DNA of 64,000 nucleotides from the NCBI RefSeq assembly GCF_000337175.1, contig NZ_AOIJ01000052.1, positions 1 through 64,000 on the forward strand, read 5' to 3'. Under the pieces are notes generated by a model. The model searched no databases, was not told the origin of the DNA, and saw nothing but the letters and a program-made list of their open reading frames with translations. The DNA comes from Natrinema gari JCM 14663. GTDB lineage: Archaea; Halobacteriota; Halobacteria; Halobacteriales; Natrialbaceae. The position numbers were made by a program, and so were the translations under genes. Of this stretch, positions 41,303-51,818 are shown one piece after another (position 1 is the first letter of the stretch; every line of letters starts with the position of its first letter).

Positions 41303-42673
41303 TCACTCGCTCTCGGGCTGCCCGTACGCGCCCTCCCGTTCGAGTACCCCCCGCTTTCGGAGCACGTCCGGCGTCCGACAGACCCCCGGCGCACCCGTCA
41401 CCTGCGGCACCGTACAGTTGTTGCAACTCTCACAGAGCACGCGCGGGGGTTCGGCTCCGGACTCTGTCTCGAGCAGCCGCGCGCCCAGCCGCGGCTCGGC
41501 GTAGAAGGGCCGGGCCATGCCGACCATGTCGCAGGCGGGGTCCTCGCGACTGTCACCGCCGCCGGACCCGCCGCTTGAGCCGAGCAGCCGATCCATCTCT
41601 CTTCGCCTTCGAATCCCACCTTCCGCGAGGACGGGGATGGACACCTGTTCGCGCACGCGCCGACAGAAGGCCTCGTTCCACGCGGGTTCGAAGTCGTACT
41701 GCAGCGACTGGATCCGATTCGCCAGAGCGACGAGCCGTCGTCGCGTCGCGCCGCCAAAGGCCGCGTCGTACTGCTCGTGCAGGGCTTCGGTGTCCCACGC
41801 CCGCTCGGGGTACTCCCCGCGGACGATACTCATGTCCCAGACGACCGAAGTCCGGACCGGCACCACCGCGTCGTAGCCGATCCGCTCGAGTCGACGAGCG
41901 ATTTCGACACCGTCCGCGAGCGAGAGCTTGCGGCGGACGACCGGTGCGGGCGGGGCGGGCGTTTCGGCCGGCACCTTGGTTAGCAGTGGCACGTCGCCGG
42001 CCCGCTCGCGGATCTCGTCGTGAACCAGTGCGAGGAACTCGAGTCGCGCTTCCGGACTCCCACCGAACTCGTCGGTCCGCCGGTTATAGAACGGCGACAG
42101 GAACTGCTGGATGATCCCCATGTTCGCGCCGGCGAGGTGAATGCCGTCGTAACCGGCCTCGATGGCGCGGGCCGCAGCGCGGCCGAAATCCGCCGCGAGT
42201 TCGTACACCTCGGCGGTCGTCAGCACGTGGGGGTCGTACTCGAGAAACCCGAGCCGATCGAGGGCGCGCAATTGCCACGGCGGCTCCGAGACGGCGAGTT
42301 GCTCGAGGGCCGGATTCTCGCGTCGGTACTCGGCGTGCCAGGTCTCCATGCTCCGAAGGCCGCCGTGCTCGAGTTGCACGACGATCCGGCTCCCGTGGTC
42401 GTGAACCCGGTCGGTCAGCCGCGAGAGCTGGGCGACGAAGTCGGGGTCGTGGACCCTGGTCATCCCCGGTGCGGCGCAGCCGCCCTCGCCGCGGACGATC
42501 GTCGCACCCTGACAGATGAGGCCAACGCCCGACTCGGCTGCGGGCTCGAGGTCGCCGATCAGCGCGTCGACCGCGTCGGGGCCGTTGCCCGCACACTCGA
42601 GCAGCGGCGCGCGGTAGAGCCGGTTCGGGACCGTCAGGCCGCCGATCTCGATGGGGGCCTCGAGGGTGGCCAT
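41303..42673 (-). CDS. Old-yellow-enzyme-family NADH:flavin oxidoreductase
   Basis: This 456-residue TIM-barrel FMN enzyme starts MATLEAPIEIGGLTVPNRLY. The flavin/substrate loops include QLEHGGLRSMETW, AIEAGYDGIHLAGANMGIIQ with QFLSPFYNRRTDEFGGSPEA, and RRREMDRLLG near the phosphate site. The C-terminal CESCNNCTVPQ and CRTPDV provide cysteines suitable for a [4Fe-4S] cluster, as in 2,4-dienoyl-CoA reductase/trimethylamine dehydrogenase relatives, but the extra FAD/NAD domains of those enzymes are absent. The substrate is unknown. The upstream MRPPDTPC segment is out of family, hence the ATG at 42673. Confidence 0.87.
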   Translation of the reverse strand: MATLEAPIEIGGLTVPNRLYRAPLLECAGNGPDAVDALIGDLEPAAESGVGLICQGATIVRGEGGCAAPGMTRVHDPDFVAQLSRLTDRVHDHGSRIVVQLEHGGLRSMETWHAEYRRENPALEQLAVSEPPWQLRALDRLGFLEYDPHVLTTAEVYELAADFGRAAARAIEAGYDGIHLAGANMGIIQQFLSPFYNRRTDEFGGSPEARLEFLALVHDEIRERAGDVPLLTKVPAETPAPPAPVVRRKLSLADGVEIARRLERIGYDAVVPVRTSVVWDMSIVRGEYPERAWDTEALHEQYDAAFGGATRRRLVALANRIQSLQYDFEPAWNEAFCRRVREQVSIPVLAEGGIRRRREMDRLLGSSGGSGGGDSREDPACDMVGMARPFYAEPRLGARLLETESGAEPPRVLCESCNNCTVPQVTGAPGVCRTPDVLRKRGVLEREGAYGQPESE

Positions 42674-42769
42674 GCAGGGCGTATCAGGTGGGCGCACAAG
42701 AGCGTAGCGCCGACTCGCGTGTTGCGACTCACACCTTGCGCGATATCGAGTCGCACCGTCACGGCCGCG

Positions 42770-43150
42770 TCAGGGCGGCTGGATCACCGCGCGGCCCTCG
42801 ATTTCGTTGTGCTCGAGCCGTTCCGCGACCGTGTTGATCTCGCCGCGGTCGTGGCGTTCGGTGCGCAGTTCGACATCGCCCCGCTCGACGAGCGCGACGA
42901 GCGCCTGTAACTCGGCGTACTTGCCGACGAGCGTGCCGCGGAACGAGAACTCGCCGTTGACCAGCGCCTGACTGGGTTCGTGAACGTGCCCGCCGTAGCC
43001 GACGATGTGGTGACTGCCCCCGGCGGCGACGATGTCGGGTGCGAGCGCGGTCGTCTCGTCGCGGCCGACGAAGTCGACGACCTGCTTGGCCCCCTCGTCG
43101 TCGGTCAGGTCCGCAATCACGTCGGCGAGGTCTATATGTCGAGCCAGGGT
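42770..43150 (-). pseudogene. Remnant of zinc-type alcohol dehydrogenase (C-terminal third)
   Basis: From GTG 43120 to TGA there are 116 codons: VIADLTDDEGAKQVVDFVGR, SHHIVGYGGHVHEPSQALVN and NTVAERLEHNEIEGRAVIQP. These match the C-terminal part of medium-chain alcohol dehydrogenases (NAD-domain end and C-terminal strands), which are about 340 residues long. The catalytic zinc-binding N-terminus and the GxGxxG motif are missing. In-frame residues continue a few codons upstream (ARHIDLAD) before homology ends. It is most likely a deletion remnant, not a functional gene. Confidence 0.75.
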
Positions 43151-43273
43151 GGCTCTGCGACGGCCTTCGGGAGGCCAGAGAACGTCGTCTCGAGGGGGCG
43201 GCCAACGACTGACCGCGGGCCACCGTATTTGCTAGCCAGCGCGTCCCTCGCGGGTGGTCTCGACACCGCGGGA

Positions 43274-43780
43274 CTACTTTTCGACTTCGAGTAGTGCAAC
43301 CCGTTCGTGAACCAGCGCCGACAGCGGCGCGTCCGTGGCCGCCCGCTCGGCATCGGTGATGTCGAAGAAGTCACACAGCGTCTCGGGGGCTTGCGTCTCG
43401 AGCGTCGAGTCCTCCCCGACGACCGCGTCCAGCGCCGTCAGTTCCTCGAGCGCGGCCGACTCGTTCCCGTCGTGAGCACCGTCGACGAGCACGACTGCTC
43501 GGTGCTCGCCCTCGCCGACGCCCATCTCGAGGGCGCGGTCGATCTGTCGCCGGCCGGCGGCGTACAGGAGGATCTCGACGGCACGATCCCGAGCGACGTT
43601 CTCGCCCCGTTCGATGGCCCGGTCGGCGAACTCGACGGCCCGCGCGATGTGGCGACGGTCGGCGACGTACCGCGAATCGAACGCCTGAACCGTCACGCCG
43701 TGGCGGGTCCCGATCTCACCGAGGGTGGCCACGAACGCGTCTATATCGTCGATCTCGAGTCGGCCTTCGAGTAGCTCCAT
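43274..43780 (-). CDS. cgi121: KEOPS complex subunit Cgi121
   Basis: This 168-residue protein starts [20 protein letters not shown] and has the Cgi121/TPRKB features: an alpha/beta fold with RHIARAVEFADRAIERGENV and AVEILLYAAGRRQIDRALEM, then HRAVVLVDGAHDGNESAALE. It binds the tRNA 3' end in the KEOPS complex that makes t6A at A37. It shares one base with the hel308 stop, so the two are cotranscribed, the known haloarchaeal order. Confidence 0.88.
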   Translation of the reverse strand: MELLEGRLEIDDIDAFVATLGEIGTRHGVTVQAFDSRYVADRRHIARAVEFADRAIERGENVARDRAVEILLYAAGRRQIDRALEMGVGEGEHRAVVLVDGAHDGNESAALEELTALDAVVGEDSTLETQAPETLCDFFDITDAERAATDAPLSALVHERVALLEVEK

Positions 43781-46140
43781 CAGAAATCACCCAGGCTCGC
43801 TTGACTATTATCCGTGTCCGTCGTTTCGGTCGCGCCCGCTGCTGTGCGGTCTCCGCTCGCGTTTGCCGCCGCGTTCCCGTCCCCGTCGCTTGCCCCGTCC
43901 GATCTCGGCTCGACGCCATCCATCGAGGGGTCCTCGCGGCCCGCGTTCTCGAGGATGTTCTCGGCCGTCTTCTGCCCCTTGAGAGCCGCGAGGATGACGC
44001 CCTTGTCCGCAGTCCGTAAGTCGGCGGGCTCCTCGATCCCCGCGTCGTAGAGCCGGCGAGCGCGCTTGCGGCCCACCCCGCCGACCCCGACGAGTTCGAG
44101 GAGTTCCTCACCCACGCCGTGTTCGACGCGGGCGCGGGCCTCCCGGACGGCGACGGTCCACTCGCTGTCGATCTCCGCAGCCAGGGACTCAGCCGCCCCG
44201 AGCAGCCACTCGGCGGTGTCGACCTTTCCGCGGAGGTCGCCGGGTCCGATCTCGTAGCGGTCGGTCAACTGCTCCTCGTCGGTCTCGGTCGCCCAATCCT
44301 CGAGTAGTTTGCCCGTCTTGAGCGCCGAGAGCCAGTCCTCGAAGCGCTCCTCCTCGAACTCGCTGGGGGCATCGCCCAGCAGTTCGGCCTCGCGCTCGTA
44401 GAAGAGTTCGCCGAACTGCTCGTCCTCGCCCGAGCGCAGGTAGAGTTCGTACATGTCCGGGGTCCGCGAGACGAGCTGGTAGAGCCCCAGCGCGGTCGGG
44501 CGCTCGTCGGCGTCTGCGATCCCATGGACGATTTCGGCGGCGCTCATCGGATCCAGGTAGAGCCGCGAGACGGTGTGACCGAGGCTCGTCGCCTCGAGTT
44601 CCTCGTCGCGGCCCCCGTCGTCGGCGAGGTCGGCGGCCGAGGTGAACGCGCCGTCTGCGCCATCGTCCGCTTCAGCACTGTCACGCTCTATGAAGTCGTT
44701 CGACTCGAGGTACTGGAGGACCGTGTCGGTCACCGTTTCGAGCCGACCCGGCTCGCTCGACTGGCTGGCGTAGAGCGTGGCTTCGAGGAACTCGAGCAAC
44801 CCCTCGCGCGTCCGGGCGAAGCCGGAGGCGATGGTCGCGAGGACGTGGGTTCGCAGGGCGGGCTCGGCCGCCAGTTTCGAGCGCACCGGCTCGGGCTCGG
44901 CCCAGATATAGCGGTCGAACAGCTCCTCGCTTTCGTCGTGGCTCGTGGCGAGCAACACGGCCTCGCCGTAGGGGTCGAGACCGGGTCGGCCGGCCCGCCC
45001 CATCATCTGGTGGACTTCGAGGACGTCCAGCGGAGCCATGCCGCCGGCGCTGGGATCGAAGCGCCGCCAGTCGCGGACGATCACGCGGCGGGCAGGCGTG
45101 TTCACCCCCGCGGCGAGTGTCGGCGTCGCCGAAATCACTTTCAGGAGTCGGTCTCGGAAGGCGTCCTCGACGATCGACCGCTGCGTGCTCGAGAGGCCGG
45201 CGTGGTGAAATGCGGCACCGTGTTCGACGGCCGCAGCGAGGTCCGTACTCGTCTCGGTGTCGCTGTCGTCCCGGATCTCGTCGGCCAGTTCGGCCAGTTC
45301 GGTCCGTTCTTCGGGAGTCAGTTCGTTCGTCGAGACGTCGCCCAGCCGCCTCGCGGCGGCCTCGGCGTTCCGCCGGGAGTTGACGAACACGAGCGAGGAG
45401 CCGTCCTCCCGTAAAATGTCGCGGACGAGCGCGGCCTCCTGCTTCTCGCTGCCCTGGACCGGGACCTCTCGGGTCGAGCCATCGTCGAAGTTCAGAGCGT
45501 TGCCGTAGTGGACGCCCATCTGCAACTCGATCGGCCGCCAGTCAGTGTCCACGAGCGCGGCGTCGAGCCAGTCGGCGATTTCGTCCGCGTTGCCGACGGT
45601 CGCCGAGAGCGCGACCAGCTGCATGCGTGGATTGAGCTTCCGAAGTTTCGCGAGGGTTACCTCGAGCGTCGGCCCCCGGTTCCGGTCGTCGATGAGGTGT
45701 ACCTCGTCCGAGACGACGCAGGTCAACTCCGAGAGCCAGTCGGCCCCGTTGCGGACGAGCGAGTCGACCTTCTCGCTGGTGGCGACGACGATGTCCTTCG
45801 TCGCGAGCCAGTCGCTGGTGCTCTCGTAGTTGCCCGTCGTCACGCCGACCGTGACGCCGAAGCGCTCGTAGGCCTCGAACTCGGCTTTCTTCTCGCTGGC
45901 GAGTGCCCGCAGGGGAACGATGTACAGTGCCGTCCCGCCGCGCTCGATCGCCGATAGCATCGATAGGGCGGCGATCATCGTCTTCCCGCTGGCGGTGGGG
46001 ACCGCGGCGACGAGGTTCTCACCCTCGGTCGCACCGGCCTCGACCGCCGCTGCCTGTGGCGGGTAGAGCTCCTCGATGCCCTCGCTCCGGAAGTGGTCGA
46101 CGGCACCGGCCGGGAGCCCCGACAGCTCCTCGATATTCAT
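43780..46140 (-). CDS. hel308: ATP-dependent DNA helicase Hel308
   Basis: This 786-residue SF2 helicase unwinds lagging strands at stalled forks. Motif I is AVPTASGKT (46-54), motif II SDEVH (144-148), motif [11 protein letters not shown] and motif [20 protein letters not shown]. The winged-helix and ratchet domains follow, then a helix-hairpin-helix with [20 protein letters not shown]. The extra Asp/Thr/Asn-rich tail ends QASLGDF, a QxxLxxF peptide like a PCNA-interacting box. It is one of the longer Hel308 proteins because of this tail and an insert near 500-530. Confidence 0.93.
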   Translation of the reverse strand: MNIEELSGLPAGAVDHFRSEGIEELYPPQAAAVEAGATEGENLVAAVPTASGKTMIAALSMLSAIERGGTALYIVPLRALASEKKAEFEAYERFGVTVGVTTGNYESTSDWLATKDIVVATSEKVDSLVRNGADWLSELTCVVSDEVHLIDDRNRGPTLEVTLAKLRKLNPRMQLVALSATVGNADEIADWLDAALVDTDWRPIELQMGVHYGNALNFDDGSTREVPVQGSEKQEAALVRDILREDGSSLVFVNSRRNAEAAARRLGDVSTNELTPEERTELAELADEIRDDSDTETSTDLAAAVEHGAAFHHAGLSSTQRSIVEDAFRDRLLKVISATPTLAAGVNTPARRVIVRDWRRFDPSAGGMAPLDVLEVHQMMGRAGRPGLDPYGEAVLLATSHDESEELFDRYIWAEPEPVRSKLAAEPALRTHVLATIASGFARTREGLLEFLEATLYASQSSEPGRLETVTDTVLQYLESNDFIERDSAEADDGADGAFTSAADLADDGGRDEELEATSLGHTVSRLYLDPMSAAEIVHGIADADERPTALGLYQLVSRTPDMYELYLRSGEDEQFGELFYEREAELLGDAPSEFEEERFEDWLSALKTGKLLEDWATETDEEQLTDRYEIGPGDLRGKVDTAEWLLGAAESLAAEIDSEWTVAVREARARVEHGVGEELLELVGVGGVGRKRARRLYDAGIEEPADLRTADKGVILAALKGQKTAENILENAGREDPSMDGVEPRSDGASDGDGNAAANASGDRTAAGATETTDTDNSQASLGDF

Positions 46141-46293
46141 TATCCACCCTTGGCGCGTCCCGCGGTTTAAAGTATCGTCTTTTGCCGCCTCGATTCACGG
46201 CGAGCACGGGCTGTTCGCGTGCGGTCGAATCGCCGGTGGGGTTTCCGGTTCGACGCCGATAGACCGATCCGACCGGCCGTCGAACAGGCCCGT

Positions 46294-46731
46294 ATGGTAG
46301 ACTCCGCTCCCGACCGCGTCCTCGTCCCCACGCTCGGCCGCCCGCGGGAAGACGAGGCCCTTGCCTACGCCCTCGAGACCTTCCCCGCCGCCGATATCGT
46401 ACTGCTTGCCGTCATAATGCCGCTGGACGCGCCGCTCAGCGAGGGCGGGATCCTCGAGCGAAGCGAGGACCGGCAGGCGCAGGCGCAGGCCAGCGCAACC
46501 GACTTGCTCGAGTCGGTCGCCGATGGGGCCTCGGACCGGGTCCGGATCGAGACGATTGAGGGACGACCCGGAACCGTCGTCCCGCAGTACGCCGCTGAGG
46601 AGGGGATCGATCACGTCGTCATGTACGGCTCCAGGACGGGCTCGACGGGATTCCTCAGGCGGTTTCTCGGTCGCGACATCGCCGCCACGGTGGTCGACCG
46701 CACCGCACAGCCGGTGACGGTGCTCGACTGA
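46294..46731 (+). CDS. Universal stress protein family (UspA-like)
   Basis: This 145-residue alpha/beta protein starts MVDSAPDRVLVPTLGRPRED and ends FLGRDIAATVVDRTAQPVTV. The ATP-binding glycines (usually GxxGxxG) are represented by YGSRTGSTGFLRRFLGRDI near the C-terminus, which fits the G-2x-G-9x-G(S/T) motif in part. It is divergent from hel308, with a 153-bp gap. The longer open frame upstream (from 46219) lacks family sequence, hence the ATG at 46294. Confidence 0.82.
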   Translation: MVDSAPDRVLVPTLGRPREDEALAYALETFPAADIVLLAVIMPLDAPLSEGGILERSEDRQAQAQASATDLLESVADGASDRVRIETIEGRPGTVVPQYAAEEGIDHVVMYGSRTGSTGFLRRFLGRDIAATVVDRTAQPVTVLD

Positions 46732-46757
46732 CGGGTCCGAGTCCGACCGATCCGAGG

Positions 46758-47966
46758 CTAGCCGCCGATACCCGACGCGAACAGCCGATACAGGCCGTAA
46801 CTGACGACGACTGAACTCGAGAGTGTCACCAGCCAGAAGGTGATCGTGATGCCGATCTTGCGCCGGGAGACGCCCGCCGAGCCGCCGGCCAGCCCGCCGC
46901 CGATGACCCCCGATAGGATGATGTTGTTCAGCGAGATGGGAATCCCGAGTGCGATCGCCAACTGTGCGATAATAAATCCCGGCACCAGCGCCGCGATCGA
47001 GCGGCGAACGCCGAGTTGGGCGTACTCCCGGGACGTCGCCTGCAGCAACCGCGGCGCGCCCATCCAAGCACCGACGAGGATTCCGATCGCCCCGATCGCG
47101 AGCAGGAGGATGCCCGGCAGGCCGAGTTCGACGCGAAAGAGGTTCTCGAGCGGGCCGGTCGCGAGGCCGACCTGTGAACCACCCGAGGAGAAGGCGACGA
47201 TGCCGCCGAGGACGAGCAGGAACGAGCGGATACCGTCCTCGACGGAGACGCGGACGCGCTCGCGGCTCCAGTAGAACGCGAGGACGCCGACCCCGACGGT
47301 CACGAGGACGGTTCCGAGATCGATGTCGGCGGCGAGCACCGGCCCGCCGCCGAACTGCCGGGAGAGGAAGCCGGCCAGGGTGCCCTGCTCGGCGGCCGGA
47401 TCGGGGATCACGCCGAGACGGACGTTGGCGACGATCGCGCCGACGATGCCGGCCAGCAGCGGGACGCCGACCGTCTCGGGAACGTCGTCCCGCCGTAGAA
47501 TCGTCGCCGTCGTGTACGCCAGTCCGCCGGACATGATCGGCACCAGCAGCCAGAAGATGCCGAGCCGGCGGTAGGTGGCCATCGCGGGATCGCCGCCCAG
47601 CGAGAGGCCGACGCCGATCATCGCGCCCGTCGTCGCGAACGCCGCGGGGATCGGATACCGCGTGTAGATCCCGATCGCCATGAATCCCGCCGCGGTCAGC
47701 AGCCCCGCGGTGGCCGCAAGCGGCGTGATCGTCACTCCATCGATCAGATCCGCGCCGACGGTCTCGGAGATGCTGCCGCCCTGCATGAGCGCGCCCGCAG
47801 CCGCGAGCAGCCCGATGACGAACGCCGCCCGCATCGTCGAGATCGCGTTCGCGCCGATCGCGGGCGCGAAGGGCGGCGAGTTACTGTTCGCTCCGAGGAC
47901 CCACGCCATGAACAGACAGGTGACGATAGCGGCCCCGATGAGAACGACAAAGGACACTGCGACCAT
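46758..47966 (-). CDS. pit: PiT-family inorganic phosphate transporter
   Basis: This 402-residue carrier has two repeated membrane halves. The first signature is GANSNSPPFAPAIGANAIST (a variant of GANDVANA), and the second half has ILAFSSGGSQV in place of the usual FAHGxNDV, so the acidic residue of one signature is replaced. Ten or so spans are visible. The Asp/Glu-for-Ser change in both halves is seen in some archaeal PiT-like proteins, and the ion specificity may differ. A CTAG-containing AT stretch (about 47990) precedes the start. Confidence 0.8.
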   Translation of the reverse strand: MVAVSFVVLIGAAIVTCLFMAWVLGANSNSPPFAPAIGANAISTMRAAFVIGLLAAAGALMQGGSISETVGADLIDGVTITPLAATAGLLTAAGFMAIGIYTRYPIPAAFATTGAMIGVGLSLGGDPAMATYRRLGIFWLLVPIMSGGLAYTTATILRRDDVPETVGVPLLAGIVGAIVANVRLGVIPDPAAEQGTLAGFLSRQFGGGPVLAADIDLGTVLVTVGVGVLAFYWSRERVRVSVEDGIRSFLLVLGGIVAFSSGGSQVGLATGPLENLFRVELGLPGILLLAIGAIGILVGAWMGAPRLLQATSREYAQLGVRRSIAALVPGFIIAQLAIALGIPISLNNIILSGVIGGGLAGGSAGVSRRKIGITITFWLVTLSSSVVVSYGLYRLFASGIGG

Positions 47967-48068
47967 TTCGTCTTCCTGAATCGTTTGGGGACTAACTAGA
48001 AAAGCGTTCCCTCGAGTGCCACCCGAGAGCGGACAGCCCAGCCGCGCCTCCGTTCCAGCACTCGGCCG

Positions 48069-48884
48069 TTACTCCCGTTTCAGCATCATTTTATAATGTG
48101 CCGTGCCGTCGCTCCGAGTGACGTGACACGGCTCCCACGGCGTTCCGGCCGTCGCCTCGCGAAGGCGAGCAGGGGAACACAACAGGAACTGTAGCGTCCG
48201 CCCGACGTCGCGGCGTTGCTTTCCGTCTTCCGTCTCGCGTTCGAACTCGAGGTGGAAACACCGGTGTGCGATTCCCTCACGCGGGTCGGGACGGTAGCCG
48301 AAGAACTCCTCGTCCAGTCGCGTCGGGTCGTAGTTGTCCACGACAGCCACCCCTGCGTCGTCCGTAACGCGAGCGAATCCGGTGAGTACCTCGCGGATGC
48401 CGGCCAGTGAGCGGCCAAGCCCGATCTGGGTCCCGACGGTATGGACGGCCCCGAACGTACTCGGTTCGATCGGCAAGTCGAACATGTCGCCGACGAGGAC
48501 ATCCTCGAGGCCGCGCTCCGTGGCGTTGCCGTTCTTCCTCAAGATCTCGCGGCTCTCGCACCGCTCGCGGGCCGTTCGCACGGCGTTCGGACTCGCGTCG
48601 ACGCCGACTGCGTCGACGCCGCGCTCGGCCCACCACAACAGGTGCTTCCCCGCGCCACAGCCCACGTCGAGGACCGGTTCGTGATCGGCCAGTCGCTCGA
48701 GGAACTCGATCGTTGCCGGCTCCCACGACTCCGGGCTCGAGAAGTAGAACTCGGCGACGTTCCCGTCTTGTACGTCCGTTCCGTCGCGATAGACGAGCCG
48801 TCCCGGCTCGTCGTGGTAGTGTGCGAGCATCGCCCGTCCCAGCGGATCCGCCGCGTCGGTCCGTTCGGATCGATCCGGTGGCAT
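48069..48884 (-). CDS. Class I SAM-dependent methyltransferase
   Basis: This 271-residue methyltransferase has motif I PVLDVGCGAGKHLLWWAERG (about 69-88), an acid in VDAVGVDASPNAV, motif IV around LVGDMFDLPIEPSTFGAVHT and a Rossmann-type end. The C-terminus carries LQFLLCSPARLREAT and ends HYKMMLKRE. It is like small-molecule methyltransferases that modify polar substrates. The ATG at 48884 is the family start. No pathway partner is near. Confidence 0.82.
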   Translation of the reverse strand: MPPDRSERTDAADPLGRAMLAHYHDEPGRLVYRDGTDVQDGNVAEFYFSSPESWEPATIEFLERLADHEPVLDVGCGAGKHLLWWAERGVDAVGVDASPNAVRTARERCESREILRKNGNATERGLEDVLVGDMFDLPIEPSTFGAVHTVGTQIGLGRSLAGIREVLTGFARVTDDAGVAVVDNYDPTRLDEEFFGYRPDPREGIAHRCFHLEFERETEDGKQRRDVGRTLQFLLCSPARLREATAGTPWEPCHVTRSDGTAHYKMMLKRE

Positions 48885-48998
48885 GTTCGGAACGACGACC
48901 TGCCGAGTAATAACGATACAGTGACATGTGGTTTCTGGTAACGAGTGGCGCTACTGGGGACCGCTATCGATTTACGCCGATCGACCCAACGCCCTCGT

Positions 48999-49244
48999 AT
49001 GAAGGTCGAATTCGACGAGGATGTCTGTATCGGGATGTTTCAATGCGTCGCCGAGTGGGACGCCTTCGAGGAGGACAAATCGAAGGGGAAGGCGATCCTC
49101 GCGGACAGCGAGGACGTCGAGGACGGGCTCTTCGTCCGCGAGGTCCCGGACGACGCGGAACTGGACGCGAAGTTCGCCGCCCGCTCCTGTCCGGTCGATG
49201 CGATCACGATTTACGACGACGACGGCGAGCAGGTGATCCCCTAG
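48999..49244 (+). CDS. Ferredoxin, [3Fe-4S]-type
   Basis: This 81-residue acidic protein starts MKVEFDEDVCIGMFQCVAEW. Only three cysteines are present: Cys10, Cys16 and Cys64 (CPVDAI). This is the ligand set of a [3Fe-4S] cluster (C-x5-C...CP), not of a 2[4Fe-4S] or plant-type ferredoxin. Such small ferredoxins often serve cytochrome P450 or oxidoreductase systems; none is nearby. TATA-like ATTTACG lies about 28 bp before the ATG, fitting a leaderless mRNA. Confidence 0.87.
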   Translation: MKVEFDEDVCIGMFQCVAEWDAFEEDKSKGKAILADSEDVEDGLFVREVPDDAELDAKFAARSCPVDAITIYDDDGEQVIP

Positions 49245-49376
49245 GGACGACTCGAGGGCCGTTCGCACGACCACGTCGGCGTCGGGGACGGTGGCGAACT
49301 CGTTCGATCCGTCGAGACATACCGCTGGTGGCGGGCGTGAAACGAGACGAAAACCGGACTGCAAGCGGGGACCGCG

Positions 49377-50291
49377 TTAGCTGATCTTGTCGTACTGTTC
49401 CGAGAGCTTCTCGGCGGCCTCGCCGAGCTGGTTGCGCTCGTACTCGGTCAAGTCCCACTCGACGATCTCCTCGACGCCGTCGGAGCCCAGTTTAACGGGG
49501 ACGCCGAAGGCGGTGTCCTCGTGACCGAACTCGCCCTCGAGTTTCACGCTTCCGGGGAGCACTTCGCCGGTGTCACGCAGGATCGCCTCGACCATGTGGC
49601 CGACGCCGGTCGCCGGCCCCCACTGGGTCGCGCCTTTCTTTTCGATGACGTTCATCGCCGAGGTCTGGAGTTCCTCAAGGAGCGCTTCTTTTTCGTCCTC
49701 GTCGAACTCGGGGTCCTGCCCGTTGACCCGCACTTTGGAGAAGACGGGGACCTGGGCGTCGCCGTGCTCGCCGAGGATGGTCGCGTCGACGTTCTGGACG
49801 GGCGCGTCGAAGCGCTGGGAGATGACGTAGCGGAACCGGGCGGAGTCGAGCCGGCCGCCGAAGCCGATCACCTTCTCGCGGGCGCGTTCGCCCGTCTCGT
49901 AGAGGTGGCGGTTCAGCAGGTCGACCGGGTTCGACGTGGTGACGGTGATGAAGTCGTCGTTGTGTTCGGCGATCGAGGAGCCGATGTCTTCCATGATCGG
50001 AGCGTTGTCGCCCGCCAGATCGATCCGCGTCTGTCCCGGCTGACGCGGGATGCCCGCCGTGATGACGACGACATCCGATCCCGCGGTGTCCTCGTAGCCA
50101 CCCTGTCGGATCGTCGTGTTCGAGTCGTAGGCCACGCCGTGGTTGGCGTCAGCGGCCTGTCCGATCGTGTCGTCTTCCTTGTCCGGAATGTCAACGAACA
50201 CGAGCTCGTCCGCAATGTCCCGCAGCGCGATGTTGTAGCCCGCAGCGGCCCCGACGGTCCCGGCCGCGCCGACCACGCTCACTTTCGTCAT
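49377..50291 (-). CDS. mdh: Malate dehydrogenase (LDH-like)
   Basis: This 304-residue NAD-dependent enzyme starts [20 protein letters not shown] with the Rossmann GxxGxxG, has [15 protein letters not shown], the substrate loop [16 protein letters not shown] with the key arginines (R in IPRQPGQTR), [10 protein letters not shown], and the catalytic [15 protein letters not shown]. The Arg at the substrate-loop position supports malate over lactate. It is strongly acidic, as in the well-studied salt-adapted haloarchaeal enzyme. TTTAACG about 30 bp upstream is a likely TATA box. Confidence 0.94.
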   Translation of the reverse strand: MTKVSVVGAAGTVGAAAGYNIALRDIADELVFVDIPDKEDDTIGQAADANHGVAYDSNTTIRQGGYEDTAGSDVVVITAGIPRQPGQTRIDLAGDNAPIMEDIGSSIAEHNDDFITVTTSNPVDLLNRHLYETGERAREKVIGFGGRLDSARFRYVISQRFDAPVQNVDATILGEHGDAQVPVFSKVRVNGQDPEFDEDEKEALLEELQTSAMNVIEKKGATQWGPATGVGHMVEAILRDTGEVLPGSVKLEGEFGHEDTAFGVPVKLGSDGVEEIVEWDLTEYERNQLGEAAEKLSEQYDKIS

Positions 50292-50534
50292 ACCACGTAA
50301 TGATTCCCCATCGCACACGTTAAATCCGTCGAAACCTCTGACTTCGAACCGATTCGGCGATAAATGTTTCGACGACTGTCGTATTCCGTTCCGCGCTCCG
50401 CGGACCGCGGTGGTGTCCGCTCGCTCGAGCGGCCGATTCCCCCTGTTCCCCTGCGATCCGTCGCTCACCTCTACTCGAGTCGTCCGCGACGCGAGACCGA
50501 ACCGATCATGATCGCCGCCCACGGCGTCTCGCGT

Positions 50535-50999
50535 ATGCGCGCCAGCGTCATCGGCGGCGGGACGGTCACGGACGAACAGGCAGCCCGCGCGGAAGCGGTC
50601 GGACGCGAACTCGCGGCTCGCGGTCACGTCGTCGTCTGCGGCGGTCGTGACGGGACGATGGCGGCGGTCTGTCGCGGCGCGACGTCCGAGGACGGAACCA
50701 CGATCGGCATCCTCCCCGGCGAGCGCCGCGGGGCCGCCAACGACGATGTCGACATCCCCATCGCGACCGGGCTCGGCCACGCCCGGAACGCGCTCGTCCC
50801 GCTGAACGGCGACGTGGTCATCGCGCTGGCCGGCGGCGTCGGTACGCTCTCGGAAATCGGCTTCGCCGGAATCTACGACCGTCCCGTCGTTGGCCTCGGA
50901 ACCCATGACCTCTCCGCCCTCGAGATCGATATCGAAACCGCCGACACCCCCACTGCGGCCGTCGATGCCGCCGAGGCCGCGCTCGAGCGACCACGGTGA
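50535..50999 (+). CDS. TIGR00725/LOG-family Rossmann protein
   Basis: This 154-residue protein starts [20 protein letters not shown] and has the family's [14 protein letters not shown] and [20 protein letters not shown], the GGxGTxxE signature of the lysine-decarboxylase-like/LOG fold. It lies just upstream of and divergent from mdh. Members bind nucleotides and some release bases from nucleotides; for the TIGR00725 group no clear role is known. The ATG at 50535 is preceded by family-foreign sequence. Confidence 0.82.
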   Translation: MRASVIGGGTVTDEQAARAEAVGRELAARGHVVVCGGRDGTMAAVCRGATSEDGTTIGILPGERRGAANDDVDIPIATGLGHARNALVPLNGDVVIALAGGVGTLSEIGFAGIYDRPVVGLGTHDLSALEIDIETADTPTAAVDAAEAALERPR

Positions 51000-51074
51000 G
51001 TCGGGCGCGGGTCCGTCGATGGGGCCGTTCGCCCCTTCGCAGCTTTTTCGACGGTCCGCCGCCTCTAGACGAAT

Positions 51075-51818
51075 ATGAGCGACTTCGACAAGGAAGCCGA
51101 GCGCGAGAAGCTTCGAGAGAAGTACGAGCAGGACAAAGAAGAACGCAAGGCGACCCAGCGAATGAGCGACCTGCTTCTCAAGGGCGCGACGATGACCAAC
51201 GCCCACTGTGGGACCTGCGGCGACCCCCTCTTCCAGGATGACGGGACGACCTTCTGTCCCAGCTGTCACGGGACCCCCGACGCCGTTCAGGGGACCGACC
51301 TTGAGGCCCAGTCGGCCGCGGAGGGCGCGGGCGACGGGACTGCTGCCGGTGGGTCCGCTGATCGACCTGACGCTGACGCGGCCGCACCGGAGACCGACGA
51401 CGCCGCGACGACATCGGCCGACGCGGCCTCCGAGTCCGGCCAGCCGACGGCGACCGACCCGCGCGACGCCGACCGCGGACGGGAGACGAGTGCGCCGACC
51501 TCGGACCGGCAACCGCAGCCGTCGTCGCCGGCTCGAGACGACAGTCCCACCCAGTCCCGTCCCGACGCCGCGTCGGCCGCCCGCTCCGCGTCGACTCCCC
51601 GCCCCGACGACCGTCGGTCCGACTCCGATCGCAACCGACCGCTCCCCGCAACCGGTCCGTCCTCGGCCGACGGCGATCTCGATGCCGCCCGCGATGCGCT
51701 CGTCCGGTCGCTCGAGAAGTTCGCCGAAGCGGCCGCCGCCACGGACGATCCCCGCTACGCGGCGGACTGTCTCGAGGCGGCTCGCGAAGCCGGCGAGACG
51801 TTGGCAACGCTGCGCTGA
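51075..51818 (+). CDS. Autoantigen p27-type zinc-ribbon protein with disordered tail
   Basis: This 247-residue protein has three parts: a charged helical N-terminus (1-45, [20 protein letters not shown]), a zinc ribbon with CGTC and CPSC (about 45-65), like the Sjogren/scleroderma autoantigen-1 domain, and a long low-complexity Ala/Asp/Pro/Thr tail (70-200). The last 45 residues are a helical domain ([20 protein letters not shown]). The last part may be an oligomerisation helix. The role in archaea is unknown. Confidence 0.78.
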   Translation: MSDFDKEAEREKLREKYEQDKEERKATQRMSDLLLKGATMTNAHCGTCGDPLFQDDGTTFCPSCHGTPDAVQGTDLEAQSAAEGAGDGTAAGGSADRPDADAAAPETDDAATTSADAASESGQPTATDPRDADRGRETSAPTSDRQPQPSSPARDDSPTQSRPDAASAARSASTPRPDDRRSDSDRNRPLPATGPSSADGDLDAARDALVRSLEKFAEAAAATDDPRYAADCLEAAREAGETLATLR

